Below the pieces are notes generated by a model that saw nothing but the letters and a program-made list of their open reading frames with translations, searched no databases and was not told where the DNA came from. A program made the position numbers and the translations under genes. From the NCBI GenBank assembly GCA_016858145.1, contig JAEHOE010000173.1, positions 157,623-221,622 of the forward strand: a stretch of DNA of 64,000 nucleotides, read 5' to 3'. This stretch comes from Edaphochlamys debaryana (taxonomy: Eukaryota; Chlorophyta; Chlorophyceae; Chlamydomonadales). Of the stretch, positions 30,160-40,700 are shown one piece after another; the first letter of the stretch is position 1; every line of letters starts with the position of its first letter.

Positions 30160-32113
30160 TTTTCCGTTGAAGAACTAGATCTTCCATGGCCCTTTCGGCC
30201 TGCTTGCGGCATGCGACCGCGCGGCGTCGCTGCTCGTCCATCTCGCGATTTCGTTTCTCCGCTTGTGTCCTCGTTTCCAGGCGTCCGGGGGAAGATAAGA
30301 TGTCGCTTAATGCCTCCGCTTCGGAGGTAGCGATAACTCGTTGTTTTAGGTCTTGCCACATGCGGTCTTGTAGTTCGCGGTTGGGTGACCTGACGTTGCT
30401 TCCTGGTACAGCGGCAATTGGTGAATTGCTGGTCATCATGGAGCATGTCAAGTCGTTGTCTTCGTGGAGGGCCTCCTGTACTCCTGGATCGGGAGTTTCA
30501 GGGTTCGAAGTTTCTGACGCTGTCGAGGACAGCTCCTTCCCTGTTCCGCGCAACTCTGCTATAAATGGCAAGTTCATAATATCGCGTAGGCGTAAAGCGA
30601 TTTCCCACATAGATTCTCCCCTTTTCATGTGGTAATCTGCGTGGGCCTCGCGGTTCAGGCGGGAGTCCGGGGTTTCGCTGAGAGGGGGCGCCAGCCCCAT
30701 CGCGTACCCTGTCATGGTCTCATCCGCCGCAGCTTGCGCAAAGATGAGGGCCAGTTCGTGTAGGTTTTGGGCCTCCCGATGCGTTACTATGCAGGGGAAC
30801 TGTGTTGCTTCTTGGGGGTTGAAAGGTGGCGGAGGCGGCTCGGTGTCCGTTCTGCCGCCCATCAGGTACACACCTCTCGTGCCTTGCTCCATGGGGCAGG
30901 CCGACGTCTCGTTGTTAGCGGCTCTGTCTGTGAGGGACTGAGGGGCGGATACAACTGGCGCCAAGGGTGTTGGGAGGTCCGTTTGGCGTTCTTGTGTTGA
31001 TGCTGCCGCACCTGCGTCATCTCGTGTGGGAAACATGGAGGGGGGCCACCAAAGGGGGTCGAACGGCATCCCCAGGGTGGCGGTTGACTCGGCAGGTATT
31101 AAGGCGGACGGTACCAAGTCGGAGAGGGCAGAGGCCATGTGGAACATGCCGTTGACGAGCACCTGCCTTATGCCTTCCATTAAGTCTTCTGCTGTAGGCT
31201 CCGGAGGGGGTTTGGGTGCTCTTGTCGGGGCCGTCTCCGCGGCCTCGCCCATCATCATCACGCTTGGGCCTGTGCTCGGGGCTCCTGTGGTAGGGTACCA
31301 CGAGCTGCCTGGGGCGAACAAGCTTTCCAGGCCGCCGTGGTGTGAGGTGTTGGGGGGTAGGGGAGCGCTGCCTGGCTTGGCGTGAATGACGTTGTTGCGC
31401 CAAGGGCGGATGCTGCCCAACCCACAGCCCACCTTCGCTACCTCTGCTCGCCAATCGGGTAGGGAGGAGTGAACCCTTTTACCCCCTGCTTGCCAGGCTT
31501 GACGGACATAGTCCTCGGCCCTGGAGAGAAGCTTGCGGGCTCTAGCCTGGTGCAGCTGCGAGGGGGGGGCGCCGGAGCTTGTGGTTTGCAGGAGCCAGTA
31601 AGCTGTTTCGCTGTCATTGGCGGCGGTTATCAGACACGTTCCAATCTCGTCGTCCTGAGCCTCGGTCCATGTGGAATGGGGGTCCAGTTGCTGCAGCACA
31701 TGTTCTTCCACCCATGGCACCAAGTCCATCATGTAGCGCCGGTATTCTTCCAAGGGTAGTTTCCTTGGTGTGGTGTTGACTTCCGTCATTTCTTCATCAG
31801 CCGCTGCTGGGGATGCGCTCTTACTACTTGTAGTCATGGGGCTCCAAGGTTCCTCGGGATTCATGGGCTCTGGGGGTATGGCGAGGGGGGCAAGTCGTTG
31901 CCAGGGAGCCGGTGCCGCTTCCTGGGCAGAGGCTTCAGCAGCAGATGCCATTTCCAGCTCCATCGCCAGACCTTGCCACCAGGCCCTCTCTTCTGAGGTA
32001 GTCGGGGAGCAGAGCATGTCATCCCAGTCCTCGCCCTCGGGTTCGGGTTTGTCACAGCAGGAGAGTACTTCTTGTTCTGGTTCTGACGGTGTGGGCGATG
32101 TCATGAGGGCCAC
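29915..32113 (-). CDS. polyprotein segment of element 2 with fifth copy of the novel repeat
   Basis: The 732-residue frame lies in phase with the preceding segment, separated only by one TAA at 32129-32131. Residues about 148-242 form the fifth copy of the repeat described under the preceding segment, ending GCGLGSIRPW. The rest is Pro/Glu/Ser-rich with no recognised domain. A heptad-like, highly charged stretch at residues about 600-680 could be a coiled coil. No family is recognised. Whether the TAA is read through or the segment is translated from its own ATG (32113) cannot be told. Confidence 0.55.
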   Translation of the reverse strand: MALMTSPTPSEPEQEVLSCCDKPEPEGEDWDDMLCSPTTSEERAWWQGLAMELEMASAAEASAQEAAPAPWQRLAPLAIPPEPMNPEEPWSPMTTSSKSASPAAADEEMTEVNTTPRKLPLEEYRRYMMDLVPWVEEHVLQQLDPHSTWTEAQDDEIGTCLITAANDSETAYWLLQTTSSGAPPSQLHQARARKLLSRAEDYVRQAWQAGGKRVHSSLPDWRAEVAKVGCGLGSIRPWRNNVIHAKPGSAPLPPNTSHHGGLESLFAPGSSWYPTTGAPSTGPSVMMMGEAAETAPTRAPKPPPEPTAEDLMEGIRQVLVNGMFHMASALSDLVPSALIPAESTATLGMPFDPLWWPPSMFPTRDDAGAAASTQERQTDLPTPLAPVVSAPQSLTDRAANNETSACPMEQGTRGVYLMGGRTDTEPPPPPFNPQEATQFPCIVTHREAQNLHELALIFAQAAADETMTGYAMGLAPPLSETPDSRLNREAHADYHMKRGESMWEIALRLRDIMNLPFIAELRGTGKELSSTASETSNPETPDPGVQEALHEDNDLTCSMMTSNSPIAAVPGSNVRSPNRELQDRMWQDLKQRVIATSEAEALSDILSSPGRLETRTQAEKRNREMDEQRRRAVACRKQAERAMEDLVLQRKNDLLYAANYEACRPPAASKPVVSPAVPPLPPFPARAPSSPLSSGACHTAHNSRRSRLGGQLCPPESGMGGGAAPKLSSCGL

Positions 32114-32128
32114 GCCGGTTGTTCCTGT

Positions 32129-35100
32129 TTAAGGGGAACGGTCCGGCATTGGCGTGTCGGGGCGCTCCTCCCTCTTGCCTTGGCTAGAGCAAGTTTCAAT
32201 CAGCTGATGTAGATCTTGGCGTTGTTGTAGGTTGAGCTTTGCGTTGGGTCCGTCGGGATCGTGCTCCGCCCCTCGGCCCCAGGGAGGGCTGAACAGTGAG
32301 TCCCCGCAGCTTAGGTCGTGGAGCTGTCGGTACCACCAGGATCTGGACGTGCATACCCGGCTTCCTCCTTGTATCCATGCTTGATCCATGAGCCGTTTGC
32401 CTTCCTCTCGCATCTCTTTAGCCAAGGATAGCTGATTGTAGACGTCTACCAGCATCAGTTCGGCCACCCGTCGTACACGTGTGGCTATGTGGGCGAACTC
32501 GCAGGCGGAGGTGAGCGTGGTTCCAACGCGGCTCCACTCTCCTCTGGACATCTTTTCTGTGGGGTCGAGCTTGGTCATTACTACATCTGAAAACCAGAAG
32601 TGAACTTCCGGCGTGGCCGCTCCTCCGGGTTGCAGGCCGCCCCAATACTGGCCGTTGCGGCGTCCTTCGTGTGGCGGTTCGCCTGTGTGTGGACGTTTGG
32701 GAGGCGTGACGTGACCGGGGAGAGGCTCACGTGAAATGGGGTTCCGTGCTGTTGGGTTGATGAAGGCCCTGTGCTTATCGTAGGTTAGAAACTGGGTAAG
32801 ATGGCGTGTCTCCTCGGGGCCCAAAGGGGGGCGAGGGGCGCAACGTTCCGCGTCCTTGGGATCCCATGGGCAGTTGGGTCCCTTTCCGCACCCTGACAGT
32901 TCCACGGCGTTCGTCCAGTCCGACCACTCGGGGTAATAGGTTTTCCCCCCTAGTTGGTAAGCACTTGATAACCAGCACTTGGCGCCTTCTTCTTGGTCCT
33001 CGGCCAGTACTAGCGACTGGTAGGCCAACTGCAGGTGTTCACGGGCTGTGTTTCTGTGTTGGCGCGCCCGGCTGTCTCGCAGGGCCGCTTTGCTGAGACA
33101 GCTTGTTATGTTGTGACCGTCCATGCCCAACCGCCATGGCTGGCTTCTGTTGAGTTGTTGGCTTAGGTGGCGCTCTAGCCAGTCTTGCTCCTTCCCTGAC
33201 AGATGGGGTATCTCGTAGGGCAGATAGTCGGCATCGGCTTGGGGGTCAAGGGGCAAGGGTGGCGGCGTCAGGGAAATTGGAGGGGTGTCGGTCGTGGCGG
33301 CGGTGAGCATTGAGACATCGGCCGTGGCATGCTGCGCCGGTCGTAGAGTGCCGACGTCTGGCTCCTCTAGTGACCCGTAAATGAGGGTGACCAGGTCCGT
33401 CACCTGTTGGTGATGAAGCAGGTTGTGGGGCCAACATGCGTCGGCGTCCGAGGGGTTCCAGGGGCAACACGGCCCGAGGCCGCAGCCAGAGCCTTGAACT
33501 GCCGCGACCCATTCTGCCTGGGAGGCGAAGTGGGTTTTTCCGGCTTGGCTCCATGCCTTCTTAACCCCATCGCGTGCCATGGAGCGCAGTGCCTTGCTTT
33601 CCGACCAGGCCAGCCAGGCCTCGATAAGCTTAGCGCGGGCGCTGTTGGCGTATCGTCGGGACGCGCTGTCACGTTGGGCCGCCGTGCCCAGCTGCTGCAA
33701 GATGCTGCATTCCTCGTCGGGAGTCCATTTCAGCTGCGGCCCCAGTTTAACGAAAAGGTGGGAGCGCAGCCACTGGCGAGGGCTGGTTGGCACTTGCAGG
33801 TGGGGGCAGGTCAGCGCGGTGGTGTGGACAGGTGGCAGGGCAGTTGCATCTGGCACCATTCGGTCCGTCATCATCATGATTCCTGCCTTTGGTGGCGTGG
33901 TACCGTGCTGCGTGGCCACTTCTAGCAGGGTTAAGGTGTCAAGCGCGGACAAGGGGTCCGGGCTTGTCATGTGGGCTTTTTCGGGGTCCCAGGGGTAGCC
34001 TGCGGGTCCATACCCACACTCCAGATGGCGCATCCATTGTTGCCATTGGTATGACGACATGGTTGGGCCGTGGGCGTTATATGCTTGGAATGCCAGATCC
34101 AGGTTCATGTCTGTCCCTTCCATCCATTGCCGGGCGGAGTCGTGATGTGAAGTCACTTTGCGCAGTAGATGGTCCACGGTTCGGCTGTGTAGACGTGCCA
34201 TGGTGTAGCTCATGACTGCCCAGCTCAACCGTTTAGCCACTTGGGATCTGCCCTCGTGTGAGAGCTGCTGGGTCTTGTCCAGCGAGGGCAGTACTCGGGT
34301 TATGACCCACTGCAGCACCTCGCAGAAGGTCTCGTCGCAGTTCACATTCTTCATTTCCGCCAGACACCATTGTATCTGTGGTTTGTTGGTTACGCGGTCC
34401 TGGGAAGGCGTTGTGAACGGGGTAGCTGTGCTTCGACACAGGAGGGGTTTCCTGTTGGATGCATAACCGGCCGTACCGTTTTCCCACTTCTCAGGGAATT
34501 TCGCCTGGGCGTTCGTACCCTCGATGGTCGATCGATGGGGGGCGAAAGGTTTCAGGTGAGGGGGAATATAGGGCGAGGGGATGGCTTTGGCGGCCGTCGA
34601 AAGTTTGGGGTCCTGTGTTTTGATGGGTGGTAGGATGCTGGGAGTGGGCTCAGCGGTCAGGACCGGGGGCTCGGGTTTGTTGCCGGGTTTGGACGGTGTT
34701 CGTGGCGTAGTGCATACCCAGGGCCTTAAGAGCGAGGGTCCCGAGTCTCTGCGGGCCCATTGGGGGGTCAGGTCCAACTCAGCATCCGGGTTGCAGGCTG
34801 GCGAGAGGGGACTGCAAGGGACGTGAGGAGAAGGGGGGGGAGACGTGAGCGCCTCCCGTCCCTTGATCACGAGCTCAGGCGCTTGTTCTGAAGCTCCTAG
34901 GCTGGTGGCTGGGCTTAGGACTGCGCTTGGCTCGGGGTTGGTGGTGGCAGGGTTGCAGGCTGGCGTAGGTGATGGTGCCGGGGGTGCACGTCGGAAGCCC
35001 AGGGTGTCGAGCCAAGACCTCTTGCCCTCCTTGCGGAGCTCCACTGCGTCGACCATGTAGCTTTCGACGCTGGAGGTTTCAGAGGCGCCTTCCCACGACA

Positions 35101-35560
35101 GGACAGGTGCTACCGCCGTGCTCATGAAGTCGATGGGCAGGGTGGCGCGCTGGCCTTGGTCGTTAGTGTACTCCAGTACCTGGCGCTTGTACGATATGTC
35201 TGCTTGTACAGCATCTAGCCAATCCGAGCCCAGAAGCAGTTCGTACCCCAAGGAGTTGGATACGTATGGGCTGATGGCGAACTGCATGTCACCCGTACTG
35301 GTGTACAGCGCGCGAAGCCATCCTCCCGCTGGTGTGCGAGAGCCGTCTGCGTTGCTGAAGGCCATGTCGGTGGGTTCGATGTCGCCAAGTCGCCTCAGCT
35401 TGCGAATTGCGGGGGTGGCGATCATGCTCACGCTGGCCCCGCTGTCTATGACGGCTGCGAGGGGTGTCCATGCGTCGTCGGCACCTAGCACCTTGATCTG
35501 CGTACGGCATACCTTGTAGTGGCGGCCTGCGGAGTCTCGTCCGGTCGCAGCAAGGGTCAA
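32129..35560 (-). CDS. polyprotein segment of element 2: retropepsin plus four copies of a novel ~95-aa repeat
   Basis: This frame of 1143 residues is +1 relative to gag and overlaps its end. The listed start is a TTG, so frameshifting from gag is more likely than initiation. The protease is at residues about 25-140: D39-S-G active site and LLGSDWLDAV. Four repeats follow at residues about 433-525, 611-707, 811-905 and 1003-1098. Each has a helical, Ala/Arg-rich first half, then a W-x-(A/S)-G-G/A-K-type turn and an aromatic-rich segment, and ends in (S)GCG-x-GP-x2-PW-(D/N)-P-x-(D/E)-A or a variant of it. I do not recognise this repeat. Conserved Cys/Trp/Pro suggest a folded module, perhaps structural. 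Element 1 lacks the whole region. Confidence 0.7.
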   Translation of the reverse strand: MTLAATGRDSAGRHYKVCRTQIKVLGADDAWTPLAAVIDSGASVSMIATPAIRKLRRLGDIEPTDMAFSNADGSRTPAGGWLRALYTSTGDMQFAISPYVSNSLGYELLLGSDWLDAVQADISYKRQVLEYTNDQGQRATLPIDFMSTAVAPVLSWEGASETSSVESYMVDAVELRKEGKRSWLDTLGFRRAPPAPSPTPACNPATTNPEPSAVLSPATSLGASEQAPELVIKGREALTSPPPSPHVPCSPLSPACNPDAELDLTPQWARRDSGPSLLRPWVCTTPRTPSKPGNKPEPPVLTAEPTPSILPPIKTQDPKLSTAAKAIPSPYIPPHLKPFAPHRSTIEGTNAQAKFPEKWENGTAGYASNRKPLLCRSTATPFTTPSQDRVTNKPQIQWCLAEMKNVNCDETFCEVLQWVITRVLPSLDKTQQLSHEGRSQVAKRLSWAVMSYTMARLHSRTVDHLLRKVTSHHDSARQWMEGTDMNLDLAFQAYNAHGPTMSSYQWQQWMRHLECGYGPAGYPWDPEKAHMTSPDPLSALDTLTLLEVATQHGTTPPKAGIMMMTDRMVPDATALPPVHTTALTCPHLQVPTSPRQWLRSHLFVKLGPQLKWTPDEECSILQQLGTAAQRDSASRRYANSARAKLIEAWLAWSESKALRSMARDGVKKAWSQAGKTHFASQAEWVAAVQGSGCGLGPCCPWNPSDADACWPHNLLHHQQVTDLVTLIYGSLEEPDVGTLRPAQHATADVSMLTAATTDTPPISLTPPPLPLDPQADADYLPYEIPHLSGKEQDWLERHLSQQLNRSQPWRLGMDGHNITSCLSKAALRDSRARQHRNTAREHLQLAYQSLVLAEDQEEGAKCWLSSAYQLGGKTYYPEWSDWTNAVELSGCGKGPNCPWDPKDAERCAPRPPLGPEETRHLTQFLTYDKHRAFINPTARNPISREPLPGHVTPPKRPHTGEPPHEGRRNGQYWGGLQPGGAATPEVHFWFSDVVMTKLDPTEKMSRGEWSRVGTTLTSACEFAHIATRVRRVAELMLVDVYNQLSLAKEMREEGKRLMDQAWIQGGSRVCTSRSWWYRQLHDLSCGDSLFSPPWGRGAEHDPDGPNAKLNLQQRQDLHQLIETCSSQGKREERPDTPMPDRSP

Positions 35561-35573
35561 GGGGGTAAGGCGA

Positions 35574-37466
35574 TCAGCGGGGGGCGGGAGAGAGCTGGCC
35601 GCTCCAAAGCTTCTCGAGCCATTCGTCTTCGGGTCTTTCTTCTTCTTGTACCAGTGTCACCGCAGGCCCTGCCGTAGGGTTTTGGGCCGCTTTGCGGATC
35701 AGGGTTTGTAGTTGAGAACATACCCTGCTGTAGACGTTGGTGATACTGATGCTAGCCAGTGTGCCCAAGGGTACGGCGTGTCGTACAATCTTGTTGACGA
35801 TGTCGGCGGCTAGCTGGCGCTCAGTTTCGAAAGGGTCAGTTCGGGGCACGGGGTCCGTGCGGCCGAGGGGCTCGCCTGGTCCTCGCGTCTTCCAGGTTCG
35901 TTCCGGGGCCCTGCCGGCGGCGGCATTGCCGCGGCTTGGGCTGTACCCCGATCGTCCTTGGCCTGAGGAGCCTTCGCGTTGCTGCCAGTCACTGGTGCGG
36001 CCCCGGGGTCCTGGCGAGGGCGAGCGATCCCTTTGCCAGTTAGAGGCATCGCCGTAGGCCCCCGGTCTTCCTGGTAGGGAAGGTTGCCGTGCGGCGGCTG
36101 CGGTGGCGGCCCCGGGGTTGGTAGGGCCACTGGCCGTCCGAGGTAGGTTGTGGGGTTGCATCGTGGGTCCCGGGCGTGTGGACGCTGGGGCGCTGCCTGG
36201 GGCGTTGGCCCTTACCCCATTGGGAGCGGTGGTAGCGGTGTTGGGTCGAGCAGGGTTTTGACCAGTCACCACGGTCTGCTCTGGGGAAAACGCCACTCTT
36301 TTGCGAGGGAGGGTGGTGTTATCGAACTCCCCAACCCGTTTTAGGTAGACCTCATAGTCTGGGTTGTACGTGTGGAAGATCTCAGGCTCCCTCTCCCTTG
36401 CCTCGCCCCTTGGGGGGGGCTCGGAGTCAATTGCCGTTGGAAGCTCTGTCTCGATGAAGTAGACCGAACTTCCAGACCTGCGGGGCGGGGCTGAGGGCGC
36501 ACGGAAAGGCGGGTTTCGGCGCGGGGGTGCAGCGCGGCCCTTACCGTTGGGGTTTGTACCTTGCAGTTCCATGACGGAAAGGGTGAGGTTCTGCAGCTGG
36601 CGGGTAACGTTATCTAGCTGCCGTCGGTCGCTCTGCCGTTCCTGAGGTGCGGCTTGGAAAGAGCGAGAAGGCCCGCTGCTGTAACGTCTCTCGTTGCCCC
36701 GCCCTGCATTCCTATCCCTGTCCCTGTTGTCAGGCCACCTGGCCTTTGCGTCCCTTCTGGCCCTGGCTTCTGCGGGTTGCTCGAAACGAGGGTTCCTAGG
36801 TGGGGCGGCGTCATACTGACCCCTATCTGTCCTGTCCCTGCCCTTATCTTGGTCTTGGTCGAAGCGCACCGTCTTCGGTGGCGGGGAATTGACCTGCGGG
36901 GGAGGGACAGGGCGAGGGGAACGGGGCTCCCGGGTGTCGGAAGTTGAAGCGTCGCCCTCTCGCGGGTAGCGCGCGCTTTCGGCTGCGTAGCTCGCGCAGT
37001 CGATGGCTTGATCCAGATCGCGTGGTCTGAATAAGTACATCTTGTCTGATATCTCAGGATGCAAGCCGCGCATGAAGTTGTGCATGTGCGATAAATCCCT
37101 TACTCCATCGAGGCCAAGCTGCGTGAGTAATCCTCTGAAGCGATCCGCGTATTCTCGTATGGTCTCGCGCTTTCCTTGCTTGCAGTTGGCTAATCGATAG
37201 TAAAGGATTTCGTCGCGCTCGGAAAATCGCTCCGATAGGGCGGCCCGGAAGTCGGCCCAGTTGGTGAGTCGCTGGGGCACGCATTTGGCCCATGCCGATG
37301 CGTCCGGTCCCAGGCGGCAACGCGCGGCTGTAAGGCGATCCTGTTCTGACCACCTGAAGGCCTCACCCTGACGTTCCACCTGATCCAACCAGTCGGGGGC
37401 GGAAAAGGCCTTGGAGTCAAAGTGCGGCAGGGAGTTGAGAGCGGAGGGGGTGAGGGTGGTTGCCAT
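35574..37466 (-). CDS. gag of element 2
   Basis: The 630-residue product has a Retrotrans_gag domain at residues about 15-165: DWLDQVERQ, CRLGP, YRLANCKQGKRETI, HNFMRGLHPE and YLFRPRDLDQ. A long Arg/Pro/Gly-rich C-terminus follows and is likely to bind nucleic acid in place of a zinc knuckle, since none is seen. The start at 37466 is an ATG about 275 bp inside the primer-binding site, giving a short leader. It ends at 35574 in a region where the protease frame (+1) is already open, the usual setting for programmed frameshifting. Confidence 0.85.
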   Translation of the reverse strand: MATTLTPSALNSLPHFDSKAFSAPDWLDQVERQGEAFRWSEQDRLTAARCRLGPDASAWAKCVPQRLTNWADFRAALSERFSERDEILYYRLANCKQGKRETIREYADRFRGLLTQLGLDGVRDLSHMHNFMRGLHPEISDKMYLFRPRDLDQAIDCASYAAESARYPREGDASTSDTREPRSPRPVPPPQVNSPPPKTVRFDQDQDKGRDRTDRGQYDAAPPRNPRFEQPAEARARRDAKARWPDNRDRDRNAGRGNERRYSSGPSRSFQAAPQERQSDRRQLDNVTRQLQNLTLSVMELQGTNPNGKGRAAPPRRNPPFRAPSAPPRRSGSSVYFIETELPTAIDSEPPPRGEAREREPEIFHTYNPDYEVYLKRVGEFDNTTLPRKRVAFSPEQTVVTGQNPARPNTATTAPNGVRANAPGSAPASTRPGPTMQPHNLPRTASGPTNPGAATAAAARQPSLPGRPGAYGDASNWQRDRSPSPGPRGRTSDWQQREGSSGQGRSGYSPSRGNAAAGRAPERTWKTRGPGEPLGRTDPVPRTDPFETERQLAADIVNKIVRHAVPLGTLASISITNVYSRVCSQLQTLIRKAAQNPTAGPAVTLVQEEERPEDEWLEKLWSGQLSPAPR

Positions 37467-37726
37467 TTTCGCAAATGGGTGTCAAGCCTCAACCCGTGCG
37501 GGTTCTCAACGCGTTAATGCCGGTGCGGGTTTGTGCGGAAGCGTATGAAGCTTGAGTGGCGTGGAAGGTGGAGAAGGGGGGGGAGAAGGTTGGTGAACGC
37601 TGGGGAAGGGGAGAGGTAGTGGGAATGACCGAAGCTCTCCGTCCCTTGTTGTTGGGCGGTTCACCAACAGGAGAGGGTGCTCCGCTGCAGACGGGGCACG
37701 CTCTCAAATCAGAGACGTGTAAACCA

Positions 37727-37741
37727 GGAGTCCCGCTACCA
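37727..37741 (-). other. primer-binding site of element 2
   Basis: TGGTAGCGGGACTCC on the minus strand directly abuts the inner edge of the 5' LTR. It is shared over its first 12 bases with element 1. It would pair with a tRNA ending in GTCCCGCTACCA. Confidence 0.75.
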
Positions 37742-40700
37742 CAAAGCGGTGACGCTTTACCGGAGTAAGTACCTCCAAACACAACCAAATTTTTCGCTCG
37801 CCTCAGAAGGCGTGCACGTTGTGCTTACTCGGGAATGTGCGTCTTGCACGCCGAGGACCGTTGAACACGTTCGTGATGCGGAGAGCCGAGTAAGGAGACT
37901 CGTCAAACCGGGGGAGTGGTCGTGCGGAATACGACCGGCGGGGAAGGGAAACCGGTGCGGAAGGGAAGCAGGTGCTAGGGCACGGCCGGATGCGGGTCCG
38001 GTCAGGTGCCTAGTGCAGTGCGGTGCTTAGGCGTTGCAGTGCGGGCTCGGTGTCGTGACTCGGGTCGTGTAGACCTGGGGGTCATGGGAAGGGGAGAGAG
38101 CGGACAGGTGCAAGCAGGCTGTCCTAGCGCTAAGCGTGTCAGGTGAGTGCGGGTTGAGTACGCACCGTCACCTCGCTGTCGCTCGTCTCCTAGTGCGGGT
38201 TGGTACCTGGGGGCGTACCTTGTTGGGGTATAGGGTGATCCCCTCGTGCGGAGTCTCGAGTGCGCGTGCGTATAGAGGCCCCGGCTAGTTCCTAGGGTAC
38301 GGCGTCCCGTAACCGGAGATGGGAACGTTGGGGGGGTGCAGCGGCAGTATGCGGGTGCCGGGGTGCCGGTATTGGGTGCACCGGAGGCACTAAGGGGGTT
38401 GGTGGTTGGCTAGGAGGGGGTCTTAACCGCCGCGTCTCCTAGGAATCACTTAAGCGGTCAGGCGCAGGTTTGTCCTTGCGCGGACCTGGGGGAGAAAAGG
38501 GGCGGGGCCGTTAAGAGGGCAAGCCGCCGTGCCGGAGCGCTGGGCTGGGCACTGGGGGAGATGTGACGGCGGGCAAGACCGCCTGCGTCACTCAGAGGGC
38601 CGGCAGGGATATCCTGCAGGCGGAGGGTAGTGGAACCCGGGAGAAGGGGGAGCTTCCGCTCGTGTGGCGGCCTGGCAAGTGGTTACACCTGCGAGGGGGC
38701 TCGGGGAAAGGGAGCCCAGGGGGGCTTTAGGGACGGGGAGGAGAGCTCCTCACGTCCTGGGCCGGCAAGGTTGTCTTGCGGGCAAGGGATTGCGTGGAAC
38801 CGGCAGGGGGAGTGGTACCGCCTCACGTCCGGTTGGCTTGGCAGGTAAGAAGACCTGCAAGCTCGGGGAAAGGGAGCCCAGGGGGGCTTTAGGGACGGGG
38901 AGGAGAGCTCCTCACGTCCTGGGCCGGCAAGGTTGTCTTGCGGGCAAGGGATTGCGTGGAACCGGCAGGGGGAGTGGTACCGCCTCACGTCCGGTTGGCT
39001 TGGCAGGTAAGAAGACCTGCAAGCTCGGGGAAAGCACAAGTGGTGGCACACGGGGGGAAGGGGGGCTTCCGCGCGTGTGGCGGCCTGGCAGGGGGGCGAC
39101 CTCCTGCGGGCGTTAAAGGAAAGCGGGGCTAGCAGGGCCTAGGCTAGCCGAGTTCCGGGTATGTCGGGAGCAACCTAAGCAAGCAGAGCTTAGGCAGGTC
39201 GCGTCGTATCGCGGTGCGTGTGTGTGGGGAGCGGGTGTGTCGGGGGAGCGGGTGAAGGATGCGGGTTTACAGGCGCGATATCAAGTGCGCGGGTGATCAG
39301 TCCGAGCGCTCGCCGAGTACCGAGAACGAGTCGAGAGAGTTTGGGGGGAGAGAGTTTGGGGGGTTTGAGGCTTGTTGGCCTCGGGGTTGGTGAAGGTTCT
39401 GCTGGAAATGCGGCCCAGCGGCTCTATAAGCCTCCCGTCGCGCCCGGATTGGTACGGCAGCCGCCTCATGCGGCTCCGCGGCCCGGGATGGGCGCTCCGT
39501 CCGGCTTCCCCAGAGGTGGAGCTGCCGGAACTCTGCTGGCGAGTTTGGGGGCTTGGGCCGTTCGGGTGCCGGAGTTGCGCTTGGGGCCGCCCTGTGTGTT
39601 TGGGCGGCCCCTTGATGACCGGAGGTATCCAAGTGTGTGCGGAGGAGGGCGGCGGAAGGCCGGGCGCGGCGGCTACGCGTTCGGCCGAAGGCTTGGCTTT
39701 GTTGGGGCCTCTCTCCTCGAGGGTTGCCTCCGCCGGCCTGTTCTTGCGCCCAAAGACCACGGTTCACCTAAGGCTAACACAAGGGGGCCGGCCTACCGCC
39801 TCACGGGCTGCCGCGCCCCCGGACCAAAACTGCCTACCCGAACCTCACGCTCCTACCTAGTCCGGTCACCTTTGCTAACTCTTTAAGCTAATAACCACGC
39901 TATCTCCGTTCTCTCCGCTCCTTCCTGCAGGTTCTCGTACTTGGCGACCGTCCAGCTGGGTCTCCCGTAGCTCGAATCATGATCTTCTTGCCCTGGTGTC
40001 CATACTCGGAATAGCTCCTTACCAATATGCGGGCTCGGGCTCAATAGGTGAGCTTGTTTGGCTCACCGCTCGGGCTTCTTTTCTCCTCCTTCTCCGTTAC
40101 GCCGGCTGACGCACCAGGCTATGCTGAAATAGCATAAGGCTCCTAGCGCTTTGGTCGGCTGGCTTGCTGGAAGCTTTCGGGGAAGTCGCGCCATCGGGCT
40201 GGGGCCCGGAAACGCTGCCGCCTCGCGCTTTCGCGCTCGGCTGGCTCACATATGGCTCCGGTCATCCTTCGTTTTTGGTGTTACAGAGGGCCCGGGGCTT
40301 GGGCTCCGGGCGTCGCCATCCGCTGCCTCGGCGTCAGGTTCCTCTCGCAACTGCGCCAAGCGGCGCTTAATAATAGATAGCTTAATAAGCACGTCGAACT
40401 GTGGCTCCCGAAGTGGGGAGCTCACACGCCGTCCGACGGCACGTACCCTGGTCGTCCCTTGCTCCTTCTCGCAAACCAGTCTTTACCGGCGGGGTGTCCA
40501 CGCGTCACTGTCACGCCAATAGGTAATCCTTTTAATAAGTGATGACTACTTGCCTTTGAACAGCTGATCCAATGTGGGGGGAGTTGCGGCACGCCGTCCC
40601 GGCGGTTGAACCCGCGCGGGAAACTTCAATAATGCAGCCAATTGTCGTGTCCACCGTCTCTATTCAAGGGCTCACAAAACCATGCCCGCTGCGGGCGTAC

